Source of the DNA: Antedon mediterranea
Lineage: Eukaryota; Echinodermata; Crinoidea; Comatulida; Antedonidae
NCBI RefSeq assembly: GCF_964355755.1
Contig: NC_092675.1
Location: 20,290,912 to 20,350,911 of the forward strand
Direction: 5' to 3'
DNA: 60,000 nt
In this document: positions 47,618-60,000 of the stretch, piece by piece
How the letters are laid out: each line of letters opens with the position of its first letter
Numbering within the stretch: position 1 is the stretch's first letter
Notes under the pieces: model-generated
What the model was told of the DNA's origin: nothing
What the model saw: the letters and a program-made list of their open reading frames with translations, nothing else
Databases searched by the model: none
Translations under genes and position numbers: made by a program

Positions 47618-49705
47618 ATGAATTTATACAAATGTGAACATTGTGGAGATAAACTTCAAACACACCAAGAGTTTAAATTTCTTCGATGTCAAGTGAACGT
47701 TGTCAGACTTTGTCTAGATTTAAATAGTGGATGGAGCAGACATTTGGGAGAGTACACAGAAGAGACGCCATATGAATGTGTACATTGTGGAAAGAAATTC
47801 AACCAGAATGACGATCTGAAAAAACATATGAGAATACACACAGGAGAGAAACCATATGAATGTGAACATTGTGGGAAGAAATTCAACCAGAATGACGATC
47901 TGAAAAAACATATGAGAATACACAAAGAAGAGACACCATATGAATGTGAACATTGTGGGAAGAAATTCAACCGGAATGACGATCTGAAAAAACATACGAG
48001 AATACACACAGGAGAGAAACCATATGAATGTGAACATTGTGGGAAGAAGTTTAACCAGAGTGACGATCTGAAAAGACATATGAGAATACACACAGGAGAG
48101 AAACCATATGAATGTGAACATTGTGGGAAGAAATTCAACCAGAATGACGATCTGAAAAAACATATGAGAATACACACAGGAGAGAAACCATATGAATGTG
48201 AACATTGTGGAAAGAAGTTTAACCAGAGTGATGATCTAAAAAAACATTTGAAAATACACACCAGAGAGACAACATATGAATGTGAACCTTGTGGGAAGAA
48301 ATTCAACCGGAATGACAGTTTGAAAAAACATATGAGAATACACACAGGAGAGAAACCATATGAATGTGAACATTGTGGGAAGAAATTTAACCGGAATGAC
48401 AGTTTGAAAAAACATATGAGAATACACACAGGAGAGAAACCATATGAATGTGAACATTGTGGGAAGAAATTCAACCAGAATGACGATCTGAAAAAACATA
48501 TGAGAATACACACAGGAGAGAAACCATATGAATGTGAACATTGTGGGAAGAAATTTAACCGGAATGACAGTTTGAAAAAACATATGAGAATACACACAGG
48601 AGAGAAACCATATGAATATGAACATTGTGGGAAGAAATTCAACCAGAATGACGATCTGAAAAAACATATGAGAATACACACAGGAGAGAAACCATATGAA
48701 TGTGAACCTTGTGGGAAGAAATTTAACCGGAATGACAGTTTGAAAAAACATATGAGAATACACACAGGAGAGAAACCATATGAATGTGAACATTGTGGGA
48801 AGAAATTCAACCAGAATGACAATTTGAAAATTCATTTGAGAATACACACAGGAGAGAAACCATATGAATGTGAACATTGTGGGAAGAAATTCAACCACAT
48901 TGGGAATTTGAAAATTCATTTGAGAATACACACAGGAGAGAAACCATATGAATGTGAACATTGTGGGAAGAAATTCAACCACATTGGGAATTTGAGAATT
49001 CATTTGAGAATACACACAGGAGAGAAACCATATGAATGTGAACATTGTGGGAAGAAATTCAACCAGATTGGGCATTTGAAAATTCATTTGAGAATACACA
49101 CAGGAGAGAAACCATATGAATGTGAACATTGTGGGAAGAAATTCAACCGGAATGACGATCTGAAAAAACATACGAGAATACACACAGGAGAGAAACCATA
49201 TGAATGTGAACATTGTGGGAAGAAATTCAACCAGATTGGGCATTTGAAAATTCATTTGGGAATACACACAGGAGAGAAACCATATGAATGTGAACATTGT
49301 GGGAAGAAATTCAACCGGAATGACGATCTGAAAAAACATACGAGAAAACACACAGGAGAGAAACCATATGAATGTGAACATTGTGGGAAGAAATTCAACC
49401 ACATTGGGAATTTGAAAATTCATTTGAGAATACACACAGGAGAGAAACCATATGAATGTGAACAATGTGGGAAGAAATTCAACCGGAATTGGCATTTGAA
49501 AAGACATATCAGAATACACACAGGAGAGAAACCATATGAATGTGAACATTGTGGGAAGAAATTCAACCGTATTGGGAATTTAAAAATTCATTTGAGAATA
49601 CACACAGGAGAGAAACTATATGAATGTGAACATTGTGGGAAGAAATTCAACCAGAATGACGATCTGAAAAAACATGAGAATACACACAGGAGAGAAACCA
49701 TATGA
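47618..49705 (+). CDS. Poly-C2H2 zinc-finger protein, 23 fingers (unit 3)
   Basis: A 695-codon frame with the shared 51-residue leader and 23 fingers, ATG preceded by the in-frame TGA. Fingers 1-12 are QNDD, RNDD, QSDD and RNDS types as in unit 1, with an extra QNDD/QSDD pair. Finger 13 is a hybrid, QNDNLKIH, joining the first half of an ND-type helix to the second half of an IG-type helix. Fingers 14-23 are HIGN, QIGH, RNDD, RNWH and RIGN types. Finger 11 reads YEYEHC and has lost its first Cys. It ends through the same 2-base deletion and TGA as unit 1. Relative to unit 1 it lacks a block of middle fingers that instead appears downstream at about 52,425-53,270. No effector domain is seen. 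Confidence 0.85.
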   Translation: MNLYKCEHCGDKLQTHQEFKFLRCQVNVVRLCLDLNSGWSRHLGEYTEETPYECVHCGKKFNQNDDLKKHMRIHTGEKPYECEHCGKKFNQNDDLKKHMRIHKEETPYECEHCGKKFNRNDDLKKHTRIHTGEKPYECEHCGKKFNQSDDLKRHMRIHTGEKPYECEHCGKKFNQNDDLKKHMRIHTGEKPYECEHCGKKFNQSDDLKKHLKIHTRETTYECEPCGKKFNRNDSLKKHMRIHTGEKPYECEHCGKKFNRNDSLKKHMRIHTGEKPYECEHCGKKFNQNDDLKKHMRIHTGEKPYECEHCGKKFNRNDSLKKHMRIHTGEKPYEYEHCGKKFNQNDDLKKHMRIHTGEKPYECEPCGKKFNRNDSLKKHMRIHTGEKPYECEHCGKKFNQNDNLKIHLRIHTGEKPYECEHCGKKFNHIGNLKIHLRIHTGEKPYECEHCGKKFNHIGNLRIHLRIHTGEKPYECEHCGKKFNQIGHLKIHLRIHTGEKPYECEHCGKKFNRNDDLKKHTRIHTGEKPYECEHCGKKFNQIGHLKIHLGIHTGEKPYECEHCGKKFNRNDDLKKHTRKHTGEKPYECEHCGKKFNHIGNLKIHLRIHTGEKPYECEQCGKKFNRNWHLKRHIRIHTGEKPYECEHCGKKFNRIGNLKIHLRIHTGEKLYECEHCGKKFNQNDDLKKHENTHRRETI

Positions 49706-49753
49706 ATGTGAAGTGGGAAGAAATTCAACCGGAATGACGATCTGAAAAAACAT

Positions 49754-51136
49754 ATGAGAATACACACAGGAGAGAAACCATATGAATGTGAACATTGTGG
49801 GAAGAAATTCAACCACATTGGGAATTTGAAAATTCATTTGAGAATACACACAGGAGAGAAACCATATGAATTTGAACATTGTGGGAAGAAATTCAACCGG
49901 AATGACGATCTGAAAAAACATATGAGAATACACACAGGAGAGAAACTATATGAATGTGAACATTGTGGGAACAAATTCAACCATATTTGGAATTTGAAAA
50001 TTCCTTTGAGAATACACACAGGAGAGAAACCATATGAATGTGAACATTGTGGGAAGAAATTAAACCGGAATGACGATCTGAAAAGACATATGAGAATACA
50101 CACAGGAGAGAAACCATATGAATGTGAACATTGTGGGAAGAAATTCAACCGGAATGAATATCTGAAAAAACATATGAGAATACACACAGGAGAGAAACTA
50201 TATGAATGTGAACATTGTGGGAAGAAATTCAACCAGATTGGGAATTTGAAAAAACATATGAGAATACACACAGGAGAGAAACCATATGAATGTGAACATT
50301 GTGAGAAGAAATTCAACCATATTGGGAATTTGAAAATTCATTTGAGAATACACACAGGAGAGAAACCATATGAATGTGAACATTGTGGGAAGAAATTCAA
50401 CCGGAATGACGATCTGGAAAGACATATGAGAATACACACAGGAGAGAAACCATATGAGTGTGAACATTGTGGGAAGAAATTCAACCGGAATGAATATCTG
50501 AAAAAACATATGAGAATACACACAGGAGAGAAACCATATGAATGTGAACATTGTGGGAAGAAATTCAACCTGATTGGGAATTTGAAAATTCATTTGAGAA
50601 TACACACAGGAGAGAAACCATATGAATGTGAACATTGTGGGAAGAAATTCAACCAGATTGGGAATTTGAAAATTCATTTGAGAAAACACACAGGAGAGAT
50701 ACCATATGAATGTGAACATTGTTGGAAGAAATTCAACCGGAATGACAATTTTAAAAAACATTTGAGAATACACACAGAAGAGACACCATATGAATGTGAC
50801 CATTGTGAGAAGAAATTTAAACATATAGGGAATTTGAGAAGACATATGAGAATACACACAGGAGAAAAACCATATGAATGTGAACATTGTGGAAAGAAAT
50901 TTAACCAGATTGAGAGTTTGAAAACTCATTTAAGAATACACACAGGAGAGACACCATATGAATGTGAACATTGTGGAAAGAAATTTAAAGATAAAAGTAA
51001 TTTGAGGAAACATTTGAGAATACACACAGGAGAGACACCATTTGAATGTGAACATTGTGGAAAGAAATTTAACCAGATTGGGAGTTTGAGAAGATATCTG
51101 AGAATACACACAGGAGAGACACTATATGAATGTTAA
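49754..51136 (+). pseudogene. Continuation of unit 3 zinc-finger frame, 16 fingers
   Basis: The original frame returns after the second deletion, as in unit 1, and runs 16 fingers to the shared TGTTAA stop. One finger reads EFEHCG (first Cys lost), one LKIPLRIH (first His lost). It includes [17 protein letters not shown], also seen near 53,350. Confidence 0.7.
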
Positions 51137-51350
51137 CATTGTGGAAAGAAATTCAACCAGATTAGGAGTTTGAAAATTCATTTGCGAATACACACAGGAG
51201 AGACACCATATGAATGTGAACATTGTGGGACGAAATTCAACCAGAATGACGATTTGAAAAAACATTTGAGAATGCACACAGAAGAGACACCATATGAATG
51301 TGAACATTGTGGGATGCAATTCAACCAGAATGACGATCTGAAAAAAACAT

Positions 51351-51806
51351 TTGAGAATACACACAGGAGAGACACCTGAATGTGAACATTGTGGGAAGAA
51401 ATTCAACCAGATCGGGAATTTGAAAATTCATTTGAGAATACACACAGGAGAGACACCATATGAATGTGAACATTGTGGGAAGAAATTCAACCGTATTGCG
51501 AGTTTGAAAAGACATATGAGAATACACACAGGAGAGAAACCATATGAATGTGAACATTCTGGAAAGAAATTTAACCAGATTGAGAGTTTGAAAACTCATT
51601 TAAGAATACACACAGGAGAGACACCATATGAATGTGAACATTGTGGAAAGAAATTTAAAGATAAAAGTAATTTGAGGAAACATTTGAGAATACACACAGG
51701 AGAGACACCATTTGAATGTGAACATTGTGGAAAGAAATTTAACCAGATTGGGAGTTTGAGAAGATATCTGAGAATACACACAGGAGAGACACCATATGAA
51801 TGTTAA
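51351..51806 (+). pseudogene. Zinc-finger fragment with second TGTTAA stop
   Basis: A 151-codon stretch: [24 protein letters not shown] (reading CEHSG, second Cys lost), [16 protein letters not shown], then the stop. Near-copy of the 50,870-51,136 block. Confidence 0.6.
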
Positions 51807-52011
51807 CATTGTGGAAAGAAATTCAACCAGATTAGGAGTTTGAAAATTCATTTGCGAATACACACAGGAGAGACACCATATGAATGTGAACATTGTGGGA
51901 CGAAATTCAACCAGATTGACGATTTGAAAAAACATTTGAGAATGCACACAGAAGAGACACCATATGAATGTGGACATTGTGGGATGAAATTCAACCAGAA
52001 TGACGATCTGA

Positions 52012-52760
<749 letters not shown>

Positions 52761-52793
52761 CATTGTGGGAAGAAATTAAACCAGATTGGGCAT

Positions 52794-54188
52794 TTGAAAA
52801 TTCATTTGAGAATGCACACAGGAGAGAAACCATATGAATGTGAACATTGTGGGAAGAAATTCAACCGGAATGACGATCTGAAAAAACATACGAGAATACA
52901 CACAGGAGAGAAACCATATGAATGTGAACATTGTGGGAAGAAATTCAACCACATTGGGAATTTGAAAATTCATTTGAGAATACACACAGGAGAGAAATCA
53001 TATGAATGTGAACATTGTGGGAAGAAATTCAACCAGATTGGGCATTTGAAAATTCATTTGAGAATACACACAGGAGAGAAACCATATGAATGTGAACATT
53101 GTGGGAAGAAATTCAACCGGAATGACGATCTGAAAAAACATACGAGAATACACACAGGAGAGAAACCATATGAATGTGAACATTGTGGGAAGAAATTCAA
53201 CCAGATTGGGCATTTGAAAATTCATTTGAGAATACACACAGGAGAGAAACCATATGAATGTGAACATTGTGGGAAGAAATTCAACCAGATTGGGAATTTG
53301 AAAATTCATTTGAGAAAACACACAGGAGAGATACCATATGAATGTGAACATTGTTGGAAGAAATTCAACCGGAATGACAATTTTAAAAAACATTTGAGAA
53401 TACACACAGAAGAGACACCATATGAATGTGAACATTGTGAGAAGAAATTTAAACATATAGGGAATTTGAGAAGACATATGAGAATACACACAGGAGATAC
53501 ACCATATGAATGTGAACATTGTGGGAAGAAATTCAACCGGAATTGGCATTTGAAAAGACATATGAAAATACACACAGGAAAGACACCATATGAATGTGAA
53601 CATTGTGGGAAGAAATTTAACCGGAATTGGCATTTGAAAAGACATATGAAAATACACACAGGAAAGACACCATATGAATGTGAACATTGTGGGAAGAAAT
53701 TCAACCGGAATTTGCATTTGAAAAGACATATGAGAATACACACAGGAGAGACACCATATGAATGTGAACATTGTGGGAAGAAATTCAACCAGATCGGGAA
53801 TTTGAAAATTCATTTGAGAATACACACAGGAGAGACACCATATGAATGTGAACATTGTGGGAAGAAATTCAGCCGTATTGGGAGTTTGAAAAGACATATG
53901 AGAATACACACAGGAGAGAAACCATATGAATGTGAACATTGTAGAAAGAAATTTAACCAGATTGAGAGTTTGAAAACTCATTTAAGAATACACACAGGAG
54001 AGACACCATATGAATGTGAACATTGTGGAAAGAAATTTAAAGATAAAAGTAATTTGAGGAAACATTTGAAAATACACACAGGAGAAACACCATTTGAATG
54101 TGAACATTGTGGAAAGAAATTTAACCAGATTGGGAGTTTGAGAAGATATCTGAGAATACACACAGGAGAGACACCATATGAATGTTAA
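52794..54188 (+). pseudogene. Large zinc-finger frame in unit 3 tail, 16 fingers
   Basis: A 464-codon open frame, starting mid-finger ([13 protein letters not shown]), with 16 fingers with full ligand sets by eye. The first part copies unit 1 fingers 24-28, including the rare linker GEKSYEC. Then come [24 protein letters not shown] and three RNWH/RNLH fingers, before the shared stop block. It has no leader. It could be translated only from an internal start or a spliced upstream exon, for which I see no evidence. Confidence 0.55.
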
Positions 54189-54221
54189 CATTGTGGAAAG
54201 AAATTCAACCAGATTAGGAGT

Positions 54222-55196
<975 letters not shown>

Positions 55197-55466
55197 AATT
55201 TGAAAAGACATATGAGAATACACACAAGAGAGACACCATATGAATGTGACCATTGTGGAAAGAAATTTAACCAGATTGAGAGTTTGAGAAGACATTTGAG
55301 AATACAGACAGGAGAGACACCATGTGAATGTGAACATTGTGGGATGAAATTCAACCAGAATGACGATATGAAAAAAACATTTGAAAATACACACAGGAGA
55401 GACACTTGTATGAATGTGAACATTGTGAAAAGAAATTAAAAGACATTGATAATCTGAAAAAAACAT

Positions 55467-56048
55467 TTGAGAATGCACACAGAAGAGACATCATATGAAT
55501 GTGAACATTGTGGGAAGAAATTCAACCAGAATGACGATTTCAAAAAAGATTTGAAAAAACATCTGAGAGTACACACAGAAGAGACACCATATGAATGTAA
55601 ACATTGTGAGAAGAAATTCAACCAGAATGACAATCTTAAAAAAGATTTGAAAATACGGTACACACAGGAGAGACACTTGTATGAATGTGAACATTGTGAA
55701 AAGAAATTAAAAGACATTGATAATCTGAAAAAACATTTGAGAATGCACACAGAAGAGACATCATATGAATGTGAACATTGTGGGAAGAAATTCAACCAGA
55801 ATGACGATTTCAAAAAAGATTTGAAAAAACATCTGAGAGTACACACAGAAAAGACACCATATGAATGTAAAAATTGTGAGAAGAAATTCAACCAGAATGA
55901 CAATCTTAAAAAAGATTTGAAAATACACACAGGAGAGACACCATATGAATGTAATCATTGTGAGAAGAAATTCAACCAGAATGACAATCTTAAAAAAGAT
56001 TTGAAAATACACACAGGAGAGACACCATATGATTGTGAACATTGTTGA
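55467..56048 (+). pseudogene. Zinc-finger fragment with KKDLK variants, unit 3
   Basis: A 193-codon stretch like 12499-12984 but with one more internal copy of the FKKDLKKHLRVH type finger. Many fingers lack the first His. Confidence 0.55.
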
Positions 56049-56164
56049 AAGAAATTCAACCAGAATGACTATCTGAAAAAAAGATTTAAAAATACACACA
56101 GGAGAGAGAGACCATAATATATGAATGTGAACATTGTGGAAAGAAATTCAAGCAGAAATGACAT

Positions 56165-56836
56165 TTGAAAATACACACAGGAGAGACACCATATGAATGT
56201 GAACATTGTAAAAAGAAATTCAACCAGCTTGGGAATTTGAGAAGACATTTGAGAATACACACAGGAGAGACACCATATGAATGTGAACATTGTAAAAAGA
56301 AATTCAACTTGATTGGGAATTTGGGAAGACATTTGAGAATACACACAGGAGAGACACCATGTGAATGTGAACATTGTAAAAAGAAATTCAACTTGATTGG
56401 GAATTTGAGAAGACATTTGAGAATACACACAGGAGAGACACCATATGAATGTGAACATTGTAAAAAGAAATTCAACTTGATTGGGAATTTGGGAAGACAT
56501 TTGAGAATACACACAGGAGAGACACCATGTGAATGTGAACATTGTAAAAAGAAATTCAACTTGATTGGGAATTTGAGAAGACATTTGAGAATACACACAG
56601 GAGAGACACCATATGAATATGAACATTGTAAAAAGAAAATCAACCAGATTGGGAATTTGAGAAGACATTTTAGAATACACACAGGAGAGACACCATATGA
56701 ATGTGAACATTGTGGGAAGAAATTCAAACAGAATGGGCACTTAAAAGCTCAAATGAGAGTGCACACAGGAAAAAAATCAAAAAATCATAATGGCAGGAGA
56801 AGACATTTGAGAGTGCACACAGGAGAGACATCTTAA
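56165..56836 (+). pseudogene. Conserved C-terminal finger block, unit 3
   Basis: A 223-codon frame with QLGNLRRH, then alternating LIGNLGRH and LIGNLRRH (one more pair than unit 1), a YEYEHC finger shared with unit 1, and the closing HLKAQMRVH with basic tail and TAA. Confidence 0.65.
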
Positions 56837-57142
56837 ACATTGTGGGAAGGAATTGTTCATTGATAATTAAGTTTTGTGATCTTTTTTCTCTTTAATTGTT
56901 TTATATTTTCAATATCATTGAGTATAGGCCTAACTAATATATCTTATCAGCCCTGTCTACACTATCAAACTTTATGAGACTAAAATGTGTAGACATAGCT
57001 TTAGAGAACTTTTTTGTGATTGTTTTTTTTTCTTTTGATGTTTTATTTTCTGTTTAAAAATAAGTTTTTTGAGCTGTGATCGTTGCATATTTTATATATG
57101 TTTGTTGAATTCAACATAAAGATATTGTACGATGTGTTTATG

Positions 57143-57148
57143 AATAAA
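57143..57148 (+). terminator. AATAAA poly(A) signal candidate, unit 3
   Basis: Orthologue of 14115-14120; a 20-odd-base deletion lies just upstream here. Confidence 0.4.
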
Positions 57149-57790
57149 TATACAGTACCTTGAATTATTATATTGTGGGTTTTTCTCGATATACCTTCAT
57201 CCTTTAAATCTTTTATAAAAAAAAAGCACCATTATTATAAAGAAGGTCCATCTGTTTTTATTTTGTGAATATTCTGTGAGACTTGACTAAAAAAACCATG
57301 TTTTGTGGCATATGATGTCATCGTATGTACAGTAAGCTAATGTGAGCCTTTTCTCCATGATTACTTTAGTATGCGAACTCAACCAATCCAATTCTTGAAA
57401 TTTAAGAAATTATTGTAAAAAATATAGTAACACTTTATAAAAACTTTTTTGAAATTATTTATTACAATAATGCATATGTATTTAAACAAATAGAGAGACT
57501 AGGCATCAGAATCTTTGCACATTTCTATTTCTGACATGGTAACGTAAATATTCTTAAAATTGAGGGCGCCAAACATAAAAAATTTAGGAGATCGAAAGGA
57601 AGCGGGAAGTCCCAAAGAAAAATAAAATTATGGTGTGCTCCCTTCTAGCACGATATGGCTCTCTCACAGCCATGGGGGTACCACGACATCAAATGCTTTG
57701 ATGTTAACGCCTTATGATGTGTGGGGGGGGGGGGGGACGTTTAAATTTGTGAACCCTAAACACAGAAGCTCGCATAGCTTTAACTCTATT

Positions 57791-57854
57791 CCACTGACCG
57801 ACAGGATCAATTCGATCCCATGCACTCGTGTTATCAACATGACGCTCTGCCACC
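57791..57854 (-). repeat. tRNA-like repeat, minus strand, unit 3
   Basis: Orthologue of 37881-37944, with the anticodon-like arm kept and the A-box half deleted. Confidence 0.5.
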
Positions 57855-57983
57855 CTCTAGTTTATCGCAAGGCTAAAACTAGATTCGTTTTTTGTCAAAA
57901 TTACGTCATGAAAATGCAAATTTATGACGTAATGATTAGTATGAAGCGCGTATAATACTATACTATTGTCACCCTTCATTACT

Positions 57984-58087
57984 CGTGCACATTGTTGCAT
58001 AACGGATAGTGCTCTATTAACTATCGTTTGAATTCTCTCAATTCTAATAGCTGGGGTTCAACGATTCTCTACGGATTTAAAAAAAAA
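57984..58087 (+). repeat. Diverged tRNA-like repeat, plus strand, unit 3
   Basis: Orthologue of 14724-14823 and 38073-38175. Confidence 0.5.
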
Positions 58088-58490
58088 AGTAAATATAAAT
58101 TGTTTTTCTCTGATTTTGAAGGAGAGATATTTAGAGAGTCAAGTTAATTTAGGATATATATATTTCCATATTTCTAACTGCAGGCTGGAATACATTAGAC
58201 ATAGAGAAAGTATTCAAATTGTCATTAGGGTAGCCACGCCTCCAGTATGGCATGGTCCCTCCTTCTGGTTATCTGAGGGCGAACGTCACTTCAGTGTTGG
58301 CAGCTGGCGATAATTTTAATACACTGTTTTGTACATCGACTATAAACAAATGATTATGAAACGGTAGACAATTCCGTTTAGATATTTATTAGCTGTAATT
58401 TTGGTCGAAATGAAAGAGAAACTTTCAAGAAACAACCAAGAAAACCTCACCTTTCACTGTGTTTAGTGTTTTCATTGCTTACGTTTCATC

Positions 58491-58519
58491 AGGGAGGTAT
58501 AAAATGTTATACCTCCCTG
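58491..58519. mobile_element. 29-bp palindromic insertion with 8-bp target duplication
   Basis: AGGGAGGTATAAAATGTTAT followed by ACCTCCCTG lies between GTTTCATC copies (58483-58490 and 58520-58527). Confidence 0.6.
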
Positions 58520-58898
58520 GTTTCATCATCGATTGTTTCAGTCTGTTCATGGCCGTGAGTAGGCCTACCGTAATGTGAAACAAGCCGTAATTATTTGTTT
58601 TTAATGAGAGCAATGACGACTAAATCCCGATCAAATAATTTATTTATAAAAATCGGCGGACCAGCCCGAAACGTTGCAGTGACTGCTGCAGGTCAGGGGA
58701 TGTTAGACATCATTAATGTACAGCTCTCATTTTTCTAAAAAGAGACACCCCGGCAGACGGACCAAAAAATCTAAAACATTTGCGGCAAAATGACGTCAAA
58801 AGGCAGCCTATCAAGTGTCTTGTGTGTACTGTCAGAGCCGCTGCTATTAAAGTTCCACGTCATTCATTTTGCTGTCCTTTTCCTGAATGTATTCTTAA

Positions 58899-59213
58899 AG
58901 ATGTATTGTCTCCCAAAAACATGATTAATTAAATCAGACTTTGAATACGTTATTTTGTAGTTTTAATAAAGTTAATCACTTCCGTAGAAAAAAAAACGAA
59001 AAAAAAAATGTTTTCACTTATAAAAATGACAAAATAAATGGTTAAATTCAACCAAAAATCCATTGGCTGGCAGCCAAATTAACATTTTTTAAGGTAAATA
59101 CATTTTTTTCGATCTGATTTTTTGGTAAATGTGGATAACTATTTTGTTACATTAAAATGGAATATTCAACAAAAAATGTCAATAATTCTTTTTTTGAGGG
59201 GGACAATACATAT
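58899..59213. mobile_element. TTAA-flanked MITE, unit 3
   Basis: TTAA at 58895-58898 and 59214-59217, with inverted ends AGATGTATTGTC and GACAATACATAT. Orthologue of 38987-39324, slightly shorter through internal deletions. Confidence 0.7.
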
Positions 59214-59392
59214 TTAATATGTGAAAAATGTTTCCAGATTATAATATTTTGGCAAAATTGCCACGACCGGTTCTAAAAAAGTGTTATCAAGTCAACTTTA
59301 TTCCAGTTTCCGTACCGAACACTAGTGCTGCACACAAACAGTTTATTCCAAAAATAAAACTTTATTTTCAAATACATATATATAGATATATA

Positions 59393-60000
59393 CAACGATA
59401 TATTTAGTGTAGACAACACAATAAAACATTCTTAATATCAGGTAAAAAATAATACTGTTTCTTAATTGCTGTCCTAATGCAAATAAACACATAATAATAA
59501 TTACATACACCCTGTATATTAGTACTTAAAATATCGATAGGCTTTTTCAGTTGTTGAGGCATACTGTACATTCTGGAAACTTAATTATAAAAATATTTTT
59601 TTAAACACTTTTATTATAAATTTGTTCAATACACGCCCTTATATTGGAAGTTATGCTTGGTTGAATTAATTTGAAAAATCATTTTAAAGATAGGCCACGT
59701 ACAAAATTATAACATTACATAAACTCATTACAAAAATACATTTATAGAAAATATTCAAAATAGCCTATAAGGAAGATTAGGAGCTTTTTTCCGTTAGGGT
59801 CCTTTCATGTGACTTATCAGGATTTAATCCAAATACTCAAAAAAACTGTTTTTGTCTTTGTGAAATCGTTTAGTCTTAAAGAGATGGATATATTGTTTAC
59901 TGTAATATTTCTGAATACGCAAACATGAATAGTAGCATCAAATACTTGGGTAACATATGGTAAGAAATGATTGTTTTAAGAAAAAAAAAAAAAGGGGGGG
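59393..60000. other. Non-coding flank cut by the window edge
   Basis: Orthologue of 39,501-40,110 and 14,900-15,500. No gene is recognised; it ends in an A-run followed by a G-run. Confidence 0.6.

Larger units (their letters stand above)
56837..58156. other. 3-prime flank of array, unit 3
   Basis: Resembles unit 1 to about 57,010 and unit 2 from about 57,190. It holds a poly(A) signal, a G-run at 57,721-57,737, and tRNA-like repeats. No gene is recognised. Confidence 0.6.
58157..59392. repeat. 1.25-kb block shared with unit 2
   Basis: Orthologue of 38246-39500, with the tiny palindrome and TTAA MITE inside it. Confidence 0.6.

Overview
The window looks like nuclear DNA of an animal. It is AT-rich, has candidate spliceosomal GT-AG introns and AATAAA poly(A) signals, and carries fragments of animal-type LINEs, a Penelope-like retroelement, an Academ-like DNA transposon and a solo LTR. 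The recurring short motif TAGGCCTA and the mix of elements suggest a marine deuterostome such as an echinoderm or hemichordate, but this is an impression and no species can be named.

The window is built from one long module repeated three times in the same orientation. Unit 1 runs from before base 1 to about 20,277, unit 2 from about 20,278 to 45,326, and unit 3 from about 45,327 past the right edge. Each unit has, in order: a LINE 3-prime remnant on the minus strand, an AT-rich flank with a 14-bp minisatellite, a short candidate 5-prime exon and intron, a huge plus-strand array of 84-bp repeats that each encode one 28-residue C2H2 zinc finger, a poly(A) signal, and a long non-coding flank with tRNA-like repeats, MITEs and LINE tails.

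The arrays span 6867-13782, 25111-36895 and 47618-56836, roughly 330 repeat units in total. Each opens with the same 51-residue leader and a long reading frame: 33 fingers in unit 1, 28 in unit 2, 23 in unit 3. The unit 2 frame reaches a stop that sits at the homologous place in all three arrays. Units 1 and 3 are broken earlier by the same pair of small deletions. Beyond the shared stop each array goes on for kilobases as a degenerate, frameshifted tail, and ends in a conserved C-terminal block.

The units differ by private insertions: an Academ-like transposon and a solo LTR with a nested TTAA element in unit 1; a Penelope-like element, a LINE 3-prime end and a tiny palindromic insertion in unit 2. 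Unit 3 reads as a recombinant, unit 1-like up to about 57.0 kb and unit 2-like after about 57.2 kb. Finger blocks have moved between and within arrays, and at least one junction made a hybrid finger with a new recognition helix. The locus therefore looks like a fast-evolving DNA-binding gene cluster shaped by unequal exchange and gene conversion. What the proteins bind is unknown.
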